DNA of 64,000 nt, taken from assembly GCA_026552955.1 (NCBI GenBank), contig JAPMTS010000012.1, positions 36,106 through 100,105 of the forward strand, written 5' to 3'. The notes under the pieces are model-generated. The model ran no database searches. It saw nothing but the letters and a program-made list of their open reading frames with translations, and was not told the DNA's origin. This DNA is from Candidatus Methanoperedens sp. (lineage in GTDB: Archaea > Halobacteriota > Methanosarcinia > Methanosarcinales > Methanoperedenaceae). Made by a program: the position numbers and the translations under genes. This document shows, piece by piece, positions 46,310-55,328 of this stretch. Each line of letters begins with the position of its first letter. Position 1 is the stretch's first letter.

Positions 46310-46435
46310 ATGGAAATCGGTCAAGATATAAATGGAATAGGTCTCACGATAGGAAGCATCCTTGGATATATTGCTATCTTTACAGGAATCATATTAACAA
46401 TTTTGCTCCTTGAAACAATTCTTTTTGCAAAATAA
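46310..46435 (+). CDS. Tiny membrane protein (41 aa)
   Basis: 41 residues: a short polar start (MEIGQDINGIG), then one or two hydrophobic segments (IGSILGYIAIFTGIILTILLLETILF) and a final Lys. The composition is convincing for a single-pass peptide. Divergent from dphB and 15 bases before trm5, on the same strand. Function unknown. Confidence 0.5.
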   Translation: MEIGQDINGIGLTIGSILGYIAIFTGIILTILLLETILFAK

Positions 46436-46450
46436 CCAAGAAGATATATC

Positions 46451-47449
46451 GTGAAACCAGAAATGATTGAATCCCTCTGTATCAAAGTACCAAGAAATGC
46501 AGGGGAATCGACAAGGAAGAGTTTAATAGAACTTCGCCTGCTTGATAATAACCTGAAAATAAAATCAAGCCAGGACTACCTATTTATTCCTGTTTCAAAG
46601 CCGATTGAAGGATTAGGGGAACTGGGAACAGAGATCTTTGAAATATCAGGCCATGAAAATCCCATGCTTGCTGTCCCCGGAGCTTATGAATTAATCGGGG
46701 ATATCGCGATCATTGACCAGCATGAAAAAAATGCCCTTGAAATAGCGAATGTCCTTTTGAAGCATAAAAATATAAAGACCATATTCCAGGCAACAAGCGC
46801 TGTTTCCGGAGAGTACAGGACGCGTGAGGTTTCATTCATTAAAGGTGAGACAAAAACCCAGACCATATACAGGGAGAACGGGTGCAAATACCTTCTTGAT
46901 ATTACGCAGGTCTATTTCACGCCGCGATTGTCTACTGAAAGGATGAGGATAGCAGACCAGGTAAAAAATGGCGATAACGTAGTCGATATGTTCGCAGGCA
47001 TAGGTCCTTTTAGCATCCTTATCGCCAAAAGATACCCGGATACTCATGTGATAGCAGTTGATAAGAATCCTGTTGCAGTTAAATACCTCCGGGAAAATGC
47101 CCGGCTTAACAAGATAAAGAATATCGAGATAAGGGAAGGTGATGCAAGGGATGAAGTCAAAGGGATTTTGGATGCAGACCACGTAATAATGAACCTTCCC
47201 CATAGTGGATTGGAGTTCATGGATAGCGCTTTTGGAATCATTAAAAGAGGCGGTACCATACATTTTTATGCCATCTCTCACGAAGATGACCTGTTTGAAG
47301 GCGTGACCGCAGAGATTGAAGCATGTGCAAGAAAAGCAGGTTTACAGGTGTCCCCTCTTGACCGCAGGATCGTGAGACCTTACGCACCATACCAATATAA
47401 TATATGCATCGATTTTAGGGTCTCATCGAGCCCATATAATAAATCATAA
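46451..47449 (+). CDS. trm5: tRNA (guanine-37 N1)-methyltransferase Trm5
   Basis: 332 residues, archaeal Trm5 (EC 2.1.1.228), which makes m1G37 and prevents frameshifting. N-terminal D1 domain, then the D2/D3 part with EYRTREVSFIKGE, VYFTPRLSTERMRIADQV, the SAM motif DMFAGIGPFSILIAK, VIAVDKNPVAV and MNLPHSGLEFM. The start is a GTG at 46451; an ATG five codons in is possible. Confidence 0.94.
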   Translation: MKPEMIESLCIKVPRNAGESTRKSLIELRLLDNNLKIKSSQDYLFIPVSKPIEGLGELGTEIFEISGHENPMLAVPGAYELIGDIAIIDQHEKNALEIANVLLKHKNIKTIFQATSAVSGEYRTREVSFIKGETKTQTIYRENGCKYLLDITQVYFTPRLSTERMRIADQVKNGDNVVDMFAGIGPFSILIAKRYPDTHVIAVDKNPVAVKYLRENARLNKIKNIEIREGDARDEVKGILDADHVIMNLPHSGLEFMDSAFGIIKRGGTIHFYAISHEDDLFEGVTAEIEACARKAGLQVSPLDRRIVRPYAPYQYNICIDFRVSSSPYNKS

Positions 47450-47456
47450 TATTAAA

Positions 47457-47493
47457 CCCCTCACTCTAATTTATGAAAACAGAGGAGTGAGGT
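47457..47493. terminator. Hairpin after trm5
   Basis: CCTCACTC (from 47459) pairs with GAGTGAGG (to 47492) around an AT-rich loop. It lies just after the trm5 stop and at the end of a decayed frame on the other strand; it may be a transcription end or the terminus of a mobile element. Confidence 0.35.
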
Positions 47494-47830
47494 TTCCACC
47501 CCGGGGAGTACCTTCTATACTCTCCTCGAATATGCCTTCATTCATTATTCCGCTTTTAGTCAAGCTTCTGTTTAGTGACGGAACATCGCATCCTTCCAAG
47601 GCCACTTCTGGTTCACTTATTGTTTGGGCTGTGGTGTCCGATACGGGGAACTCTGCACAGCATCTCACGATGTCGCAATTCCCTTCTCTTCATGCGGGAG
47701 CGGCTCCACACGGTGGGATTTTCATCCTTGCGACCACAACGCCATCAGGTTCATTTCTCAGCGTCTGCTTTGCATTTCCGTTGGTTGCTCGATTTCGGAA
47801 TTGAAAACAGGCGCTATCATAGCTTATAAG
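47471..47830 (-). pseudogene. Decayed reading frame with one in-frame TGA, possible transposase tail
   Basis: On the minus strand one frame reads from about 47830 to a stop at 47471-47473 with a single TGA at 47690-47692. Before the stop it reads ..NEPDGVVVARMKIPPCGAAPA, after it REGNCDIVRCCAEFPVSD..GTPRGGNLTPLFS. The GC content and composition differ from the neighbours, and the flanking hairpin suggests a mobile-element end. It could be the C-terminal tail of a transposase, but I cannot name the family. This explains most of the 450-base gap between trm5 and the RelBE-type pair. Confidence 0.35.
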
Positions 47831-47901
47831 ATGTTGCTGCTATGATATATTATAGAAGGCTATAGTAACCTATAAGGATATTGAAAAGAAAAAGTAGTAT
47901 T

Positions 47902-48120
47902 ATGGTTACAACAATCCAAATAAAAGAAGATATCAAATTGATATTGACGCAAATGAAGCTCTTTGAACGGGAAACTTATAACGATGTTTTAGAAAGACTC
48001 ATTGAGGATGTTCAAGAACTCAATAAAGAAACAAAAAAAGAGATTGAATCTGCAATAATAGAGATCAAAAGCGGTAAATACATTACACATGAAGACCTTG
48101 CTAAAGAAATGGGATTCTGA
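47902..48120 (+). CDS. RelB-like antitoxin of a type II pair
   Basis: 72 residues from the ATG at 47902; a TTG at 47881 would add seven. The N-terminus (MVTTIQIKEDIKLILTQMK) looks like a ribbon-helix-helix/antitoxin strand and helix, the end (SGKYITHEDLAKEMGF) is typical of antitoxins paired with RelE toxins. The stop overlaps the toxin start (TGATG), so translation is coupled. Confidence 0.8.
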   Translation: MVTTIQIKEDIKLILTQMKLFERETYNDVLERLIEDVQELNKETKKEIESAIIEIKSGKYITHEDLAKEMGF

Positions 48121-48377
48121 TGAAATTTCAAATAATCTGGTCAGAATCAGCGGCAAACGAACTTAAAAAATTGGATAGAACCGTTGCAAATCGAATTTTT
48201 AAAAAAGTTTCACATCTCGGTGAAAATCCATATCATTTTGATGTGACAAAAATGGTTGGAAATCCATATTTTCGACTACGGGTTGGTGATTATCGCGTCA
48301 TTTTTGATATACAGAATGACATGCTTCGAATTCTTGTTCTCAAAGTGGGTCGTCGGAAGAATGTCTATAAGAAATAA
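48120..48377 (+). CDS. RelE/ParE-family toxin
   Basis: 85 residues of the RelE/ParE fold: IIWSESAANELKKLD, PYFRLRVGDYRVIFDI and the ending VLKVGRRKNVYKK, with the Arg/Tyr/Lys pattern of ribosome-dependent mRNA interferases. Starts on the last base of the antitoxin gene's TGA. Likely an addictive toxin-antitoxin locus, sitting in a region with other mobile-element traces. Confidence 0.87.
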   Translation: MKFQIIWSESAANELKKLDRTVANRIFKKVSHLGENPYHFDVTKMVGNPYFRLRVGDYRVIFDIQNDMLRILVLKVGRRKNVYKK

Positions 48378-48766
48378 TTGTCGTCCTTCATTCTTATGGC
48401 GCCAAGTTTAGGCACTTGCTACTTCCACCTTGAAAACTTCTGTATATAATCGTGCTTGCTCCTGGAAAACTTCAAGAACCAACTGAATTGCCTTCATTTG
48501 ATTCCTGTTTTGAATGCATACCCCCAATTATTTCATCCCGCATCTTCGCCTCGTTGGGTATATCATGATTTTTTTAGACAGGATCGACAGGATTTACAGG
48601 ATTTTCCACAAAAATTGTATCCTGTTGATCCTGTAAATCCTGTCAAAGGTCTCAATTTGTTAGACACTATTAGTCAACATCACTTTTATTCAAAAACAAA
48701 AATTGAAACGAGCATGTGTTTTTGGAAAGGTATTTAATATACTACCCCCATAATGAGTTGCCTTCG
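48378..48766. other. Gene-poor region holding a palindromic repeat
   Basis: About 390 bases with no supported gene. A 29-codon minus-strand frame (MKAIQLVLEVFQEQARLY.., about 48410-48500) has protein-like composition and may be the tail of a lost gene. The ACAGGAT repeat lies at 48577-48644. Confidence 0.4.
48577..48644. repeat. Palindromic ACAGGAT-rich repeat, copy 2
   Basis: 68 bases. The left arm holds GACAGGATCGACAGGAT and the right arm ends ATCCTGTAAATCCTGTC, so the arms pair into a long hairpin. The last 25 bases are identical to copy 1 at 29737-29802, and its left arm pairs better. Two such copies in 64 kb, both between genes, point to a dispersed family. Confidence 0.8.
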
Positions 48767-48820
48767 CTTATATAGATAAAGAAAATCAAGTTAAAATAAT
48801 GATTATTGGAGAAAAATAAA
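48767..48820 (+). promoter_or_regulatory. TATA box and RBS of rps15 operon
   Basis: GCTTATATAG (48767-48776) is a good archaeal TATA box; GGAG at 48808-48811 precedes the rps15 ATG at 48820. Confidence 0.55.
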
Positions 48821-49278
48821 TGGCAAAAATGCACACACGCAGAAAAGGTCAGGCAGGGTCCACGAAGCCAATCCGGACGGAGCCCCCAAAGTGGTCGAAT
48901 ACAAACAAGGATGAGATTGAGAATACGATACAGCAGCTTGGATTGAGCGGAAACTCCTCCAGCAAGATCGGTATGATCCTGAGAGACCGTTATGGAGTCC
49001 CTGATGTCACGCTTGTGACAGGGAAGAAGATCGTAAAGATATTGAAAGAAAAAGATATCACTACAAAAGTTCCGGAAGACATTCATAATATTATTGTCAA
49101 CGTGCTGGAACTCAATAAACACCTTATCAAGAATCCTAAAGATATACACAACAAGCGTTCTCTCAATAACAAGATTTCAAAAATAAGGCGCCTTGAAAAA
49201 TATTACCGCCGTGAGGGCGTACTTCCAGCAGACTGGAAATTCTCTATCCAGAGAGCAGAAATGCTCATTTCAAGATAG
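48820..49278 (+). CDS. rps15: Ribosomal protein S15 (uS15)
   Basis: 152 residues, full length for the archaeal uS15 with its N-terminal extension (MAKMHTRRKGQAGSTKPIR). The core has SSSKIGMILRDRYGVPDV and the end HNKRSLNNKISKIRRLEKYYRR. First gene of a plus-strand operon with the RecJ-like DHH gene and pcc1, an arrangement kept in many archaea. Confidence 0.95.
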   Translation: MAKMHTRRKGQAGSTKPIRTEPPKWSNTNKDEIENTIQQLGLSGNSSSKIGMILRDRYGVPDVTLVTGKKIVKILKEKDITTKVPEDIHNIIVNVLELNKHLIKNPKDIHNKRSLNNKISKIRRLEKYYRREGVLPADWKFSIQRAEMLISR

Positions 49279-49283
49279 TCTCG

Positions 49284-50597
49284 ATGACCGATGGACACGA
49301 AAGCCTCGTTGAACTTGAGGTTTTAAGCAGGCAGGTAGCTGAAGCAATACTGGAACATGACATCGTAAGGCTTATTTCCCATAACGATGCTGACGGCTTA
49401 TCTGCTGCCGGGATCATGTGCAATGCCCTGCACAGGAAGAATATACTTTTCCATACTACGATAGTTAGCCAGTTTGACCAATCTACTTTGGACCTGATCG
49501 CAAAAACATCCAACGGACCTGTCATCCTTTGCGACATGGGAAGCGGCCAGGTAGAATTGACATCGAAGTTAAAAGAAGCCATAATAATAGACCATCATAA
49601 ACCAACAGGAAAACTGGAACATGTCCATTTCAACCCGCATCTGGCGGGTATTGACGGCGCAACTGAATTATGTGCTTCCTGCGGTGCCTATATGGTAGCA
49701 CGCCAGATGGGTGATAATAGTGACCTTGCGGGGCTGGCAATCACAGGGGCGATAGGAGATAAGCAGCCAATGAAAGGCGCTAATAAATTTATCCTTGAAG
49801 AAGCCATTAGCAAAAAAGTGATAACGTCCGGAAAAGGGCTAAGAATTGGGGATGGGCCACTCGAAGAAATTTTTGAGAATAATGTAGACCCTTATCTGGA
49901 TATAACTGGTGATAAGGATAAAATAAAGGCTTTTCTTGATGATCTTGGAATAAAAGGCGAATTACGAAACCTATCAGAAGAAGAATTGATAAAACTTTCT
50001 TCCGCTATCATATTAAAGCTTGTGAAACAGGGAAGCATTCCGGCAATAGATTCCCTGATCGGCGACACCTATAACCTTAACAATGAATTGATACAAAATA
50101 GTTATGATTTTGTCAATATCCTGAACGCATGCGGTAAAGATGATAAGGCAGGAATTGCCCTTTCGCTATGTATGCAGGATGAGTCGGTAGTTAATGAAGC
50201 AAAGAGCCTGGCACTTGAAAACCAGCGCTCCTTGATAAGAGTGATAAAAAAAGCGCAGGAACAGATCATGTCAGCCCGCAGTTTCAGGTATGTGCTTCTT
50301 GAGGATTCAAGCGGTACCGGGATCATTGCAGGAACAATGACGAGATATATATATCCTGATAAGCCTTTCCTTACATTGAACGAGGTTGAAGGAAAAATCA
50401 GGATATCAGGCCGAGGGACACGGAAACTGGTGGATGCGGGACTTGACCTGGCAGCTGCTATGAGGGAAGCATCACAAATTGTCGGAGGTATAGGAGGCGG
50501 ACATGATGTAGCATCAGGCGCCACGATACCAAAAGGAATGGCGATGAAATTCATAGACCTGATCGATCCCATTATCGAAAAACAGTTGAGGCCATGA
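49284..50597 (+). CDS. RecJ-like DHH phosphoesterase (GAN-type)
   Basis: 437 residues. DHH domain motifs are ISHNDADGLSAAGI (motif I), CDMGSG (motif II) and IIDHHKP (DHH motif III). The C-terminal DHHA1 part ends GGIGGGHDVASGATIP. Archaeal homologues include GAN, the RecJ partner of the GINS/Cdc45-like replisome, and single-strand nucleases. The alternative start upstream is blocked by the rps15 stop five bases before. The pcc1 start overlaps its stop by 4 bases. Confidence 0.9.
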   Translation: MTDGHESLVELEVLSRQVAEAILEHDIVRLISHNDADGLSAAGIMCNALHRKNILFHTTIVSQFDQSTLDLIAKTSNGPVILCDMGSGQVELTSKLKEAIIIDHHKPTGKLEHVHFNPHLAGIDGATELCASCGAYMVARQMGDNSDLAGLAITGAIGDKQPMKGANKFILEEAISKKVITSGKGLRIGDGPLEEIFENNVDPYLDITGDKDKIKAFLDDLGIKGELRNLSEEELIKLSSAIILKLVKQGSIPAIDSLIGDTYNLNNELIQNSYDFVNILNACGKDDKAGIALSLCMQDESVVNEAKSLALENQRSLIRVIKKAQEQIMSARSFRYVLLEDSSGTGIIAGTMTRYIYPDKPFLTLNEVEGKIRISGRGTRKLVDAGLDLAAAMREASQIVGGIGGGHDVASGATIPKGMAMKFIDLIDPIIEKQLRP

Positions 50598-50851
50598 AGA
50601 TAAAAGGAAAATTGACATTGAGAAGCGAAAGAGCAGAAGACCTTGTCACTATTATTGCCCAATCTCTGGCTCCAGATAATGTTCCTGGAATAGAGACTAT
50701 TATAAAGGATGATTCTGTCACAGTTTTTTTCGAAGGAGAAAAAGTCGGGACTATCCTTTCTTCGGTCGATGATTATCTGATGAATGCAAGAATCGCATAT
50801 GAAATACTAAATTTAAAAGAACAAACTGATTTCCATGTCTCTTCCCTTTGA
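50594..50851 (+). CDS. KEOPS complex subunit Pcc1
   Basis: 85 residues, the small dimerising subunit of the KEOPS complex that makes t6A37 in tRNAs. Recognisable by the order of strands (KGKLTLRSERAEDLVTIIAQSLAPDN, DDSVTVFFEGEKVGTILSSVDDYLMNARIAYEIL). Starts within the end of the DHH gene (ATGA) and overlaps the MEKHLA gene by 17 bases. Confidence 0.88.
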   Translation: MKIKGKLTLRSERAEDLVTIIAQSLAPDNVPGIETIIKDDSVTVFFEGEKVGTILSSVDDYLMNARIAYEILNLKEQTDFHVSSL

Positions 50852-51290
50852 TGACCCGATTTTGAAAAATCATGTTGATCGCCTCCTGCAAAGCTACTTG
50901 CTCTGGACGGGACGCGAGCTGTTACCTCCCGGGCCTGATCACTGCAGGACACTGTTCTTCCAGCCATTCGTGGTTCTCTCACATGGTATCCAGGATGACC
51001 CCCTATTGAACTATGGCAACCAGGCAGCTCTTGACCTGTGGGAGATGACATGGGAGGAATTTACCAATACACCATCGCGCCTTACTGCAGAACCCGTGAA
51101 CCGGATAGATCGTGATCGGCTGCTCGAGCAGGTCAGGCAGAATGGCTATATCGATACCTACCGCGGAGTACGTATCTCCAGGAGCGGCCGGCGCTTCCTG
51201 ATAGAAAAAGGTACTGTCTGGAATATCATTGATGAAAAGAAGGAATATGCCGGGCAGGCTGCGACTTTTAGCCGATGGACATATCTTTGA
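50835..51290 (+). CDS. MEKHLA-domain (PAS-like) protein
   Basis: 151 residues matching the stand-alone MEKHLA domain: PVVLSHG-like FVVLSHGIQDDPLLNYGNQAALDLWEM, then PSRLTAEPVNRIDRDRLL and GRRFLIEKGTVWNIID. The domain has a PAS-like fold and is otherwise found in plant HD-ZIP III factors and many bacteria; ligand unknown. It overlaps pcc1 by 17 bases. The joining of this sensor to an information-processing operon, in the place often held by rps3ae, looks like a local insertion. Confidence 0.85.
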   Translation: MSLPFDDPILKNHVDRLLQSYLLWTGRELLPPGPDHCRTLFFQPFVVLSHGIQDDPLLNYGNQAALDLWEMTWEEFTNTPSRLTAEPVNRIDRDRLLEQVRQNGYIDTYRGVRISRSGRRFLIEKGTVWNIIDEKKEYAGQAATFSRWTYL

Positions 51291-51449
51291 TCTTCTTTTT
51301 TTGATCTTATTGAAAAGATTGATATGCTCAATAGGCAATATTGATATCGGGATCATTCCTAAAAATAAATGTGACCGAATGAAATTAATTTCATTAAAAG
51401 ATAAACTTGAGGATTATTATAATATTAACAAAAAAAGTAAAAAAGAGAG

Positions 51450-52472
51450 CTAATTGCTTCTCTTTCTTAAAACTACAGTCATCAATCCCGCAATTGCAAG
51501 AACAATACCGAAACCCGGAGACCCCTTTGTCGCCGCAGGGGTGGATGCTTCCGTTTTTTCGGTGGACACTGCTGTCACCTCAGGCGATGCTGGAGACACT
51601 GCTTCCCCTTTTAGACCGGATATTGCAAACGGTGAAAATGCGTTCGTCTTTGACTCAAAGTATGTGTACTTGTTGTCACTGTTGGTTTTCTCAGTAACAA
51701 GAGATACCCACTGTGTCCCGTCCCATTTCAGCATTGCGATATCCGCATCCGTGAAGCCTTTTGATGTTATCAGGGAACTTTCAAGTTTGAATTTTACAAT
51801 TGCCTCTTTAATATTCCTGGGCACTGCAAAACCTGATGTACCCACCCAGATATTGAGATATTCATAAACAGTTCCGGGCGCATCTTCTTTCACCTGTGCT
51901 GACCTGTTTTTAAGAAGCTCGACCTGGACACTTATCGTTTCCGTATTGACATTGCTTGTTATGGCGATCTGGGAAACCGGCAGTTCCGGAGTTATGAAAC
52001 TGAATGTTTTTGAAATATCTTTTGCCAGAATTCCATCCTTTGATTCTTTCTTCATTATGTTTTCATAAGGTTCCGCAGAAACTACTCCGCCGCCTCCGGA
52101 AGAACCTCCTCCGGAAGATGATGGGGAGGAACCTGCTGCAAGGTCAAGCCTGATATTAGATCCCTTTGAGTCCACGACCCTGGAAGTTGCAGTACTACCG
52201 CCTACCTTGAAAGTGATGGTCTCATCATTCACCACACCTTCATCAGCGGGCGTCTCAGGATCGTCCCATGGCACTGTTACCTGGTATGTGGCATCCTGGA
52301 GGCTCGTTGCGCCTGCAACTTCTTTTCCTGATGGGTCATACACGGTTACCAGCTCATTTGATTTTGTGATTCCGTCAACACTCACGATACCCCAGTAAGA
52401 AGTCGCACCCGGCGTAGCCTGCACTGAGGGGATCAAAAGCAATACTAATAGAATTAAAATATATTTTTTCAT
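51450..52472 (-). CDS. PGF-CTERM surface protein with PGF-pre-PGF domain
   Basis: 340 residues. A signal peptide (1-19, ending SVQA) precedes an Ig-like/carboxypeptidase-regulatory-like domain (20-115, GIVSVDG..ITKSNELVTVYDPSGKEVAGA), a Ser/Gly linker, then a PGF-pre-PGF domain (about 160-290; NIKEAIVKFKL, LKWDGTQWVSL, NAFSPFAISG). A Thr/Ala/Pro-rich stretch leads to the PGF-CTERM tail (SPGFGIVLAIAG..RKRSN). Expected to be cut by archaeosortase A and lipid-anchored. It is 31 bases after the 17-haem cytochrome gene on the same strand with its own GGAG, so it may be that cytochrome's surface partner. Confidence 0.9.
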   Translation of the reverse strand: MKKYILILLVLLLIPSVQATPGATSYWGIVSVDGITKSNELVTVYDPSGKEVAGATSLQDATYQVTVPWDDPETPADEGVVNDETITFKVGGSTATSRVVDSKGSNIRLDLAAGSSPSSSGGGSSGGGGVVSAEPYENIMKKESKDGILAKDISKTFSFITPELPVSQIAITSNVNTETISVQVELLKNRSAQVKEDAPGTVYEYLNIWVGTSGFAVPRNIKEAIVKFKLESSLITSKGFTDADIAMLKWDGTQWVSLVTEKTNSDNKYTYFESKTNAFSPFAISGLKGEAVSPASPEVTAVSTEKTEASTPAATKGSPGFGIVLAIAGLMTVVLRKRSN

Positions 52473-52503
52473 TCTGTCACTCCTAAAAAAAATATAAGTG
52501 GAC

Positions 52504-55245
52504 TTAAACAGTCCACTTGCTAATCTTTGTTGCGTATATCCAGTACCCTTTGCCCTGCACCATGCTCTTAAGGGTATTAAGCGCCGAAGGCATTACCGGG
52601 TCATACAGTTCCCATTTGCTTCCGGTGGCATTGTAGCCCCAGACCACGGTTATGTTGTCTTTCACCGAATTCATCACTGATGATGGCGTGGTGTCCGCAG
52701 GTGTACCGTTAAGAGACACCAGGTTCCAGCCAACTACCAGGTCGACATTGGATGTCACAGCCATACCAAGTGATGCATTGGATGCCTCTGCCAGGGCAAG
52801 AGCATCGTCAAGAAGCTTGTTAGTCCCGACAGGGTCATGGACGCCCCAGCTTTCATCAGACTTTACAAGATTTACATTCCAGTATGCCTGAGCTATCTTA
52901 TCAGCGCTGAGGGTTTTTATACCGCCATAACTCTTGTAATTCGCCAGTGCCGCAGAAACCGTTGTATTAACGGTGGTGTGCTTTGCTATAGTATCTGCCT
53001 GTATGTTTGCTATCACGACGTCGATCGTATCAACATCTGTTCCATTCACATGACATGCTAAACATTTTGATGTGTTCTGGAGTCCTGTGGCATTCACCTT
53101 GAAGCTGTGTCCTGTTATCTTACTGGCATCATCCAGCGGATATCCTGTAGCATTGGTCTTGTTGATATACATGTGACAATCAATACACTCGAAATTCAGC
53201 ATGCTTGACTGCTTCCATGAACCAACGAATATGTCCTTTGCCGGCCAGCCGTGTGGACTTGTAGGATTACCGCTTGAACCATTCCAGCCTGGCCCTTCCC
53301 GGGTTAATCTGACATTAGAATGGCAGTTGCCGCATAGTTCGGTGGTATTCGCCATCAGTGTGTAGTTGGCGCTGTATCTGCCGCTTGAATAACTGGCATC
53401 CCGATTATACCAGCTATATTTTAAGCCGGATTTATTTATCGAGTCACCCATATCGTGAATGTCATGACAGACGGCGCATGTGATACCCTTGAAGTCCTCA
53501 GGAGCTACTACATCACTTTCATTCGCAGGATTCCAATTGGTGGGCGAGTGGCATTTACTGCAGGAACTGTTGTTCCTGGTGCTTGTTGCAAAATAGGTCT
53601 CGTTCTTGAAAAACCCATTTTCCTTGTCATTATGCATGCTTGCATTCCATTCTGTTTCTATCGACACTATTGAAAGGCTGCTCAAGGTCATGTTCTCCGA
53701 ACTTGTCACATGGCAATTCGTGCCCTTTGAACAGGTACTCTTCGGATAGTTCGTTGCATTATATGCATTGAAGGAATGATCAGCTTTGCTTCCCGAATTG
53801 TGGCAGTCTGTGCATGTCGCCCATTCTTCAGGTGTTGCATTATTCCTTCCATGAGTAAGGTTCACCTCTTTTACGTGGGCAATACCATGCCTGTAGTGAC
53901 ACATTGAGCATAGTTTCTCAGATTCCGGGCGGCCTGTCAGATCTATGGCTGCAGCACCATAGCTGCTATCTTTCAAAGTAGTACCATAGGTTTTTGGAGA
54001 GCTTCCGGGATACAGCAAATCGATAAGGCTCAGATCAGCATATATATCGTTCCCTGCTGTCAGCGAAGCATTCGTACCTGTGAATGTGCTACCGTTGTTA
54101 AATCTGCTGACATTGCTCGCAGTCGCGTTAAAGAAGCCCAATTTCACATCTTCAACAGTAGCATAACTGGTACCATTGAAACCATTTGTTGAGAGGAGAT
54201 CACCATATTTGTCATCTGTGGTACTGTGGGGATTGTGGCATACGAAACAGGTTACATTTGAAGCTGTCTCAAGCGACGATGCATATCCCGTCATGTACCT
54301 ATCATAGGGAGAATGACACTGGGTACAGGTGCGTGATGTGCTTTCTTCCGCAGGACCGGTCGCATGTTTGTTCGTCATTGCCTGACCCTGTCTGCTTGTA
54401 CCATTATGGCATTTGATACAGTCCTCTCCCTTCGTATAAACTGTCACCTGGTGGCCGTTGCCTCCGGGACCGTGGCAGTTCTCACAGGTAATTCCTTCCT
54501 CAGCCCATGTTCCTACTATACCCGGCAAACCGCTCTGGTTGCCGCCAGTAGCGTTATAACCTGTGGTATGGCAGCTTCCGCAGGTATAATTCCCACTATA
54601 AGAGGCAAATGTTTGATTTTCAACATAATATCTTTTAAAGAATGTACCATTCTGATTCAAGTACCTGAATTGGGTTTTACCCACTACCATATACGATACG
54701 TTCGTAGTAGTCCAGTTCTTATCATCAGGAACCGTGAGATTCATGGCCTCACCTGAAGTGTTCGTTGTCAGCATGACGCGGTGCATTGTGCCGTACCAGT
54801 CATCGTATTTCTTCTCGTGGCAGACTTTGCATACCGAAGAGGTAAGGTAGGTTGCATCGCCTGTAAGAATCGTAAAGCTGTTGTTAGTTACATTCAAATG
54901 GCAATTGCCACAGGCAGGAGCTACCATAATCTCAGAGGCCAGAATTGTATCGTTGTACCTGTGGGTGCTGTTGTAGAACGAACCATTCGATGAAAGATTC
55001 ATATTATAGCTATTCATTCCGCCAGAAGGTGGTTGTATATGGCAATAAGCACAACTATCAGCCACAACCGGTCTTGAAATACCATTAAATTTGTGGGTGT
55101 CGTTGAAGAAGACACCATCAAAACCTCCAGCACTATGGCATCCGCTACAACCCGTTCCTGCCTGCGAAGGCCATGCACTTCCCGTCCCTGCCAGCGCCAG
55201 CAGTATTATCAAAATTCCTATTCCTAATATAATTCCTTTTCTCAT
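52504..55245 (-). CDS. Secreted 17-haem-motif cytochrome c
   Basis: 913 residues. A signal peptide (1-24) is followed by 16 CxxCH motifs and one CX5CH (CSKGTNCH), spread from C33 to H732, so up to 17 haems. Many extra His could be distal ligands. There is no membrane anchor. The C-terminal ~80 residues (DLVVGWNLVSLNG..GKGYWIYA) form a beta-rich domain common on archaeal and bacterial surface proteins. Such large extracellular multihaem proteins in ANME archaea are thought to carry electrons across the S-layer. Strong AAGGAGG before the ATG; it sits between two surface-protein genes on the same strand. Confidence 0.93.
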   Translation of the reverse strand: MRKGIILGIGILIILLALAGTGSAWPSQAGTGCSGCHSAGGFDGVFFNDTHKFNGISRPVVADSCAYCHIQPPSGGMNSYNMNLSSNGSFYNSTHRYNDTILASEIMVAPACGNCHLNVTNNSFTILTGDATYLTSSVCKVCHEKKYDDWYGTMHRVMLTTNTSGEAMNLTVPDDKNWTTTNVSYMVVGKTQFRYLNQNGTFFKRYYVENQTFASYSGNYTCGSCHTTGYNATGGNQSGLPGIVGTWAEEGITCENCHGPGGNGHQVTVYTKGEDCIKCHNGTSRQGQAMTNKHATGPAEESTSRTCTQCHSPYDRYMTGYASSLETASNVTCFVCHNPHSTTDDKYGDLLSTNGFNGTSYATVEDVKLGFFNATASNVSRFNNGSTFTGTNASLTAGNDIYADLSLIDLLYPGSSPKTYGTTLKDSSYGAAAIDLTGRPESEKLCSMCHYRHGIAHVKEVNLTHGRNNATPEEWATCTDCHNSGSKADHSFNAYNATNYPKSTCSKGTNCHVTSSENMTLSSLSIVSIETEWNASMHNDKENGFFKNETYFATSTRNNSSCSKCHSPTNWNPANESDVVAPEDFKGITCAVCHDIHDMGDSINKSGLKYSWYNRDASYSSGRYSANYTLMANTTELCGNCHSNVRLTREGPGWNGSSGNPTSPHGWPAKDIFVGSWKQSSMLNFECIDCHMYINKTNATGYPLDDASKITGHSFKVNATGLQNTSKCLACHVNGTDVDTIDVVIANIQADTIAKHTTVNTTVSAALANYKSYGGIKTLSADKIAQAYWNVNLVKSDESWGVHDPVGTNKLLDDALALAEASNASLGMAVTSNVDLVVGWNLVSLNGTPADTTPSSVMNSVKDNITVVWGYNATGSKWELYDPVMPSALNTLKSMVQGKGYWIYATKISKWTV

Positions 55246-55328
55246 AATTTTATCCTCCTTCGTTTCCTTTAATCTCCATTAACATAATTTCATGACAATA
55301 AAATAAGGGGCTTAAAGCCCCTGAATTC

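Noticed and set aside
48456..48737. 93-codon plus-strand frame
   Set aside because: It runs through the ACAGGAT palindromic repeat and has low-complexity composition; not a gene.
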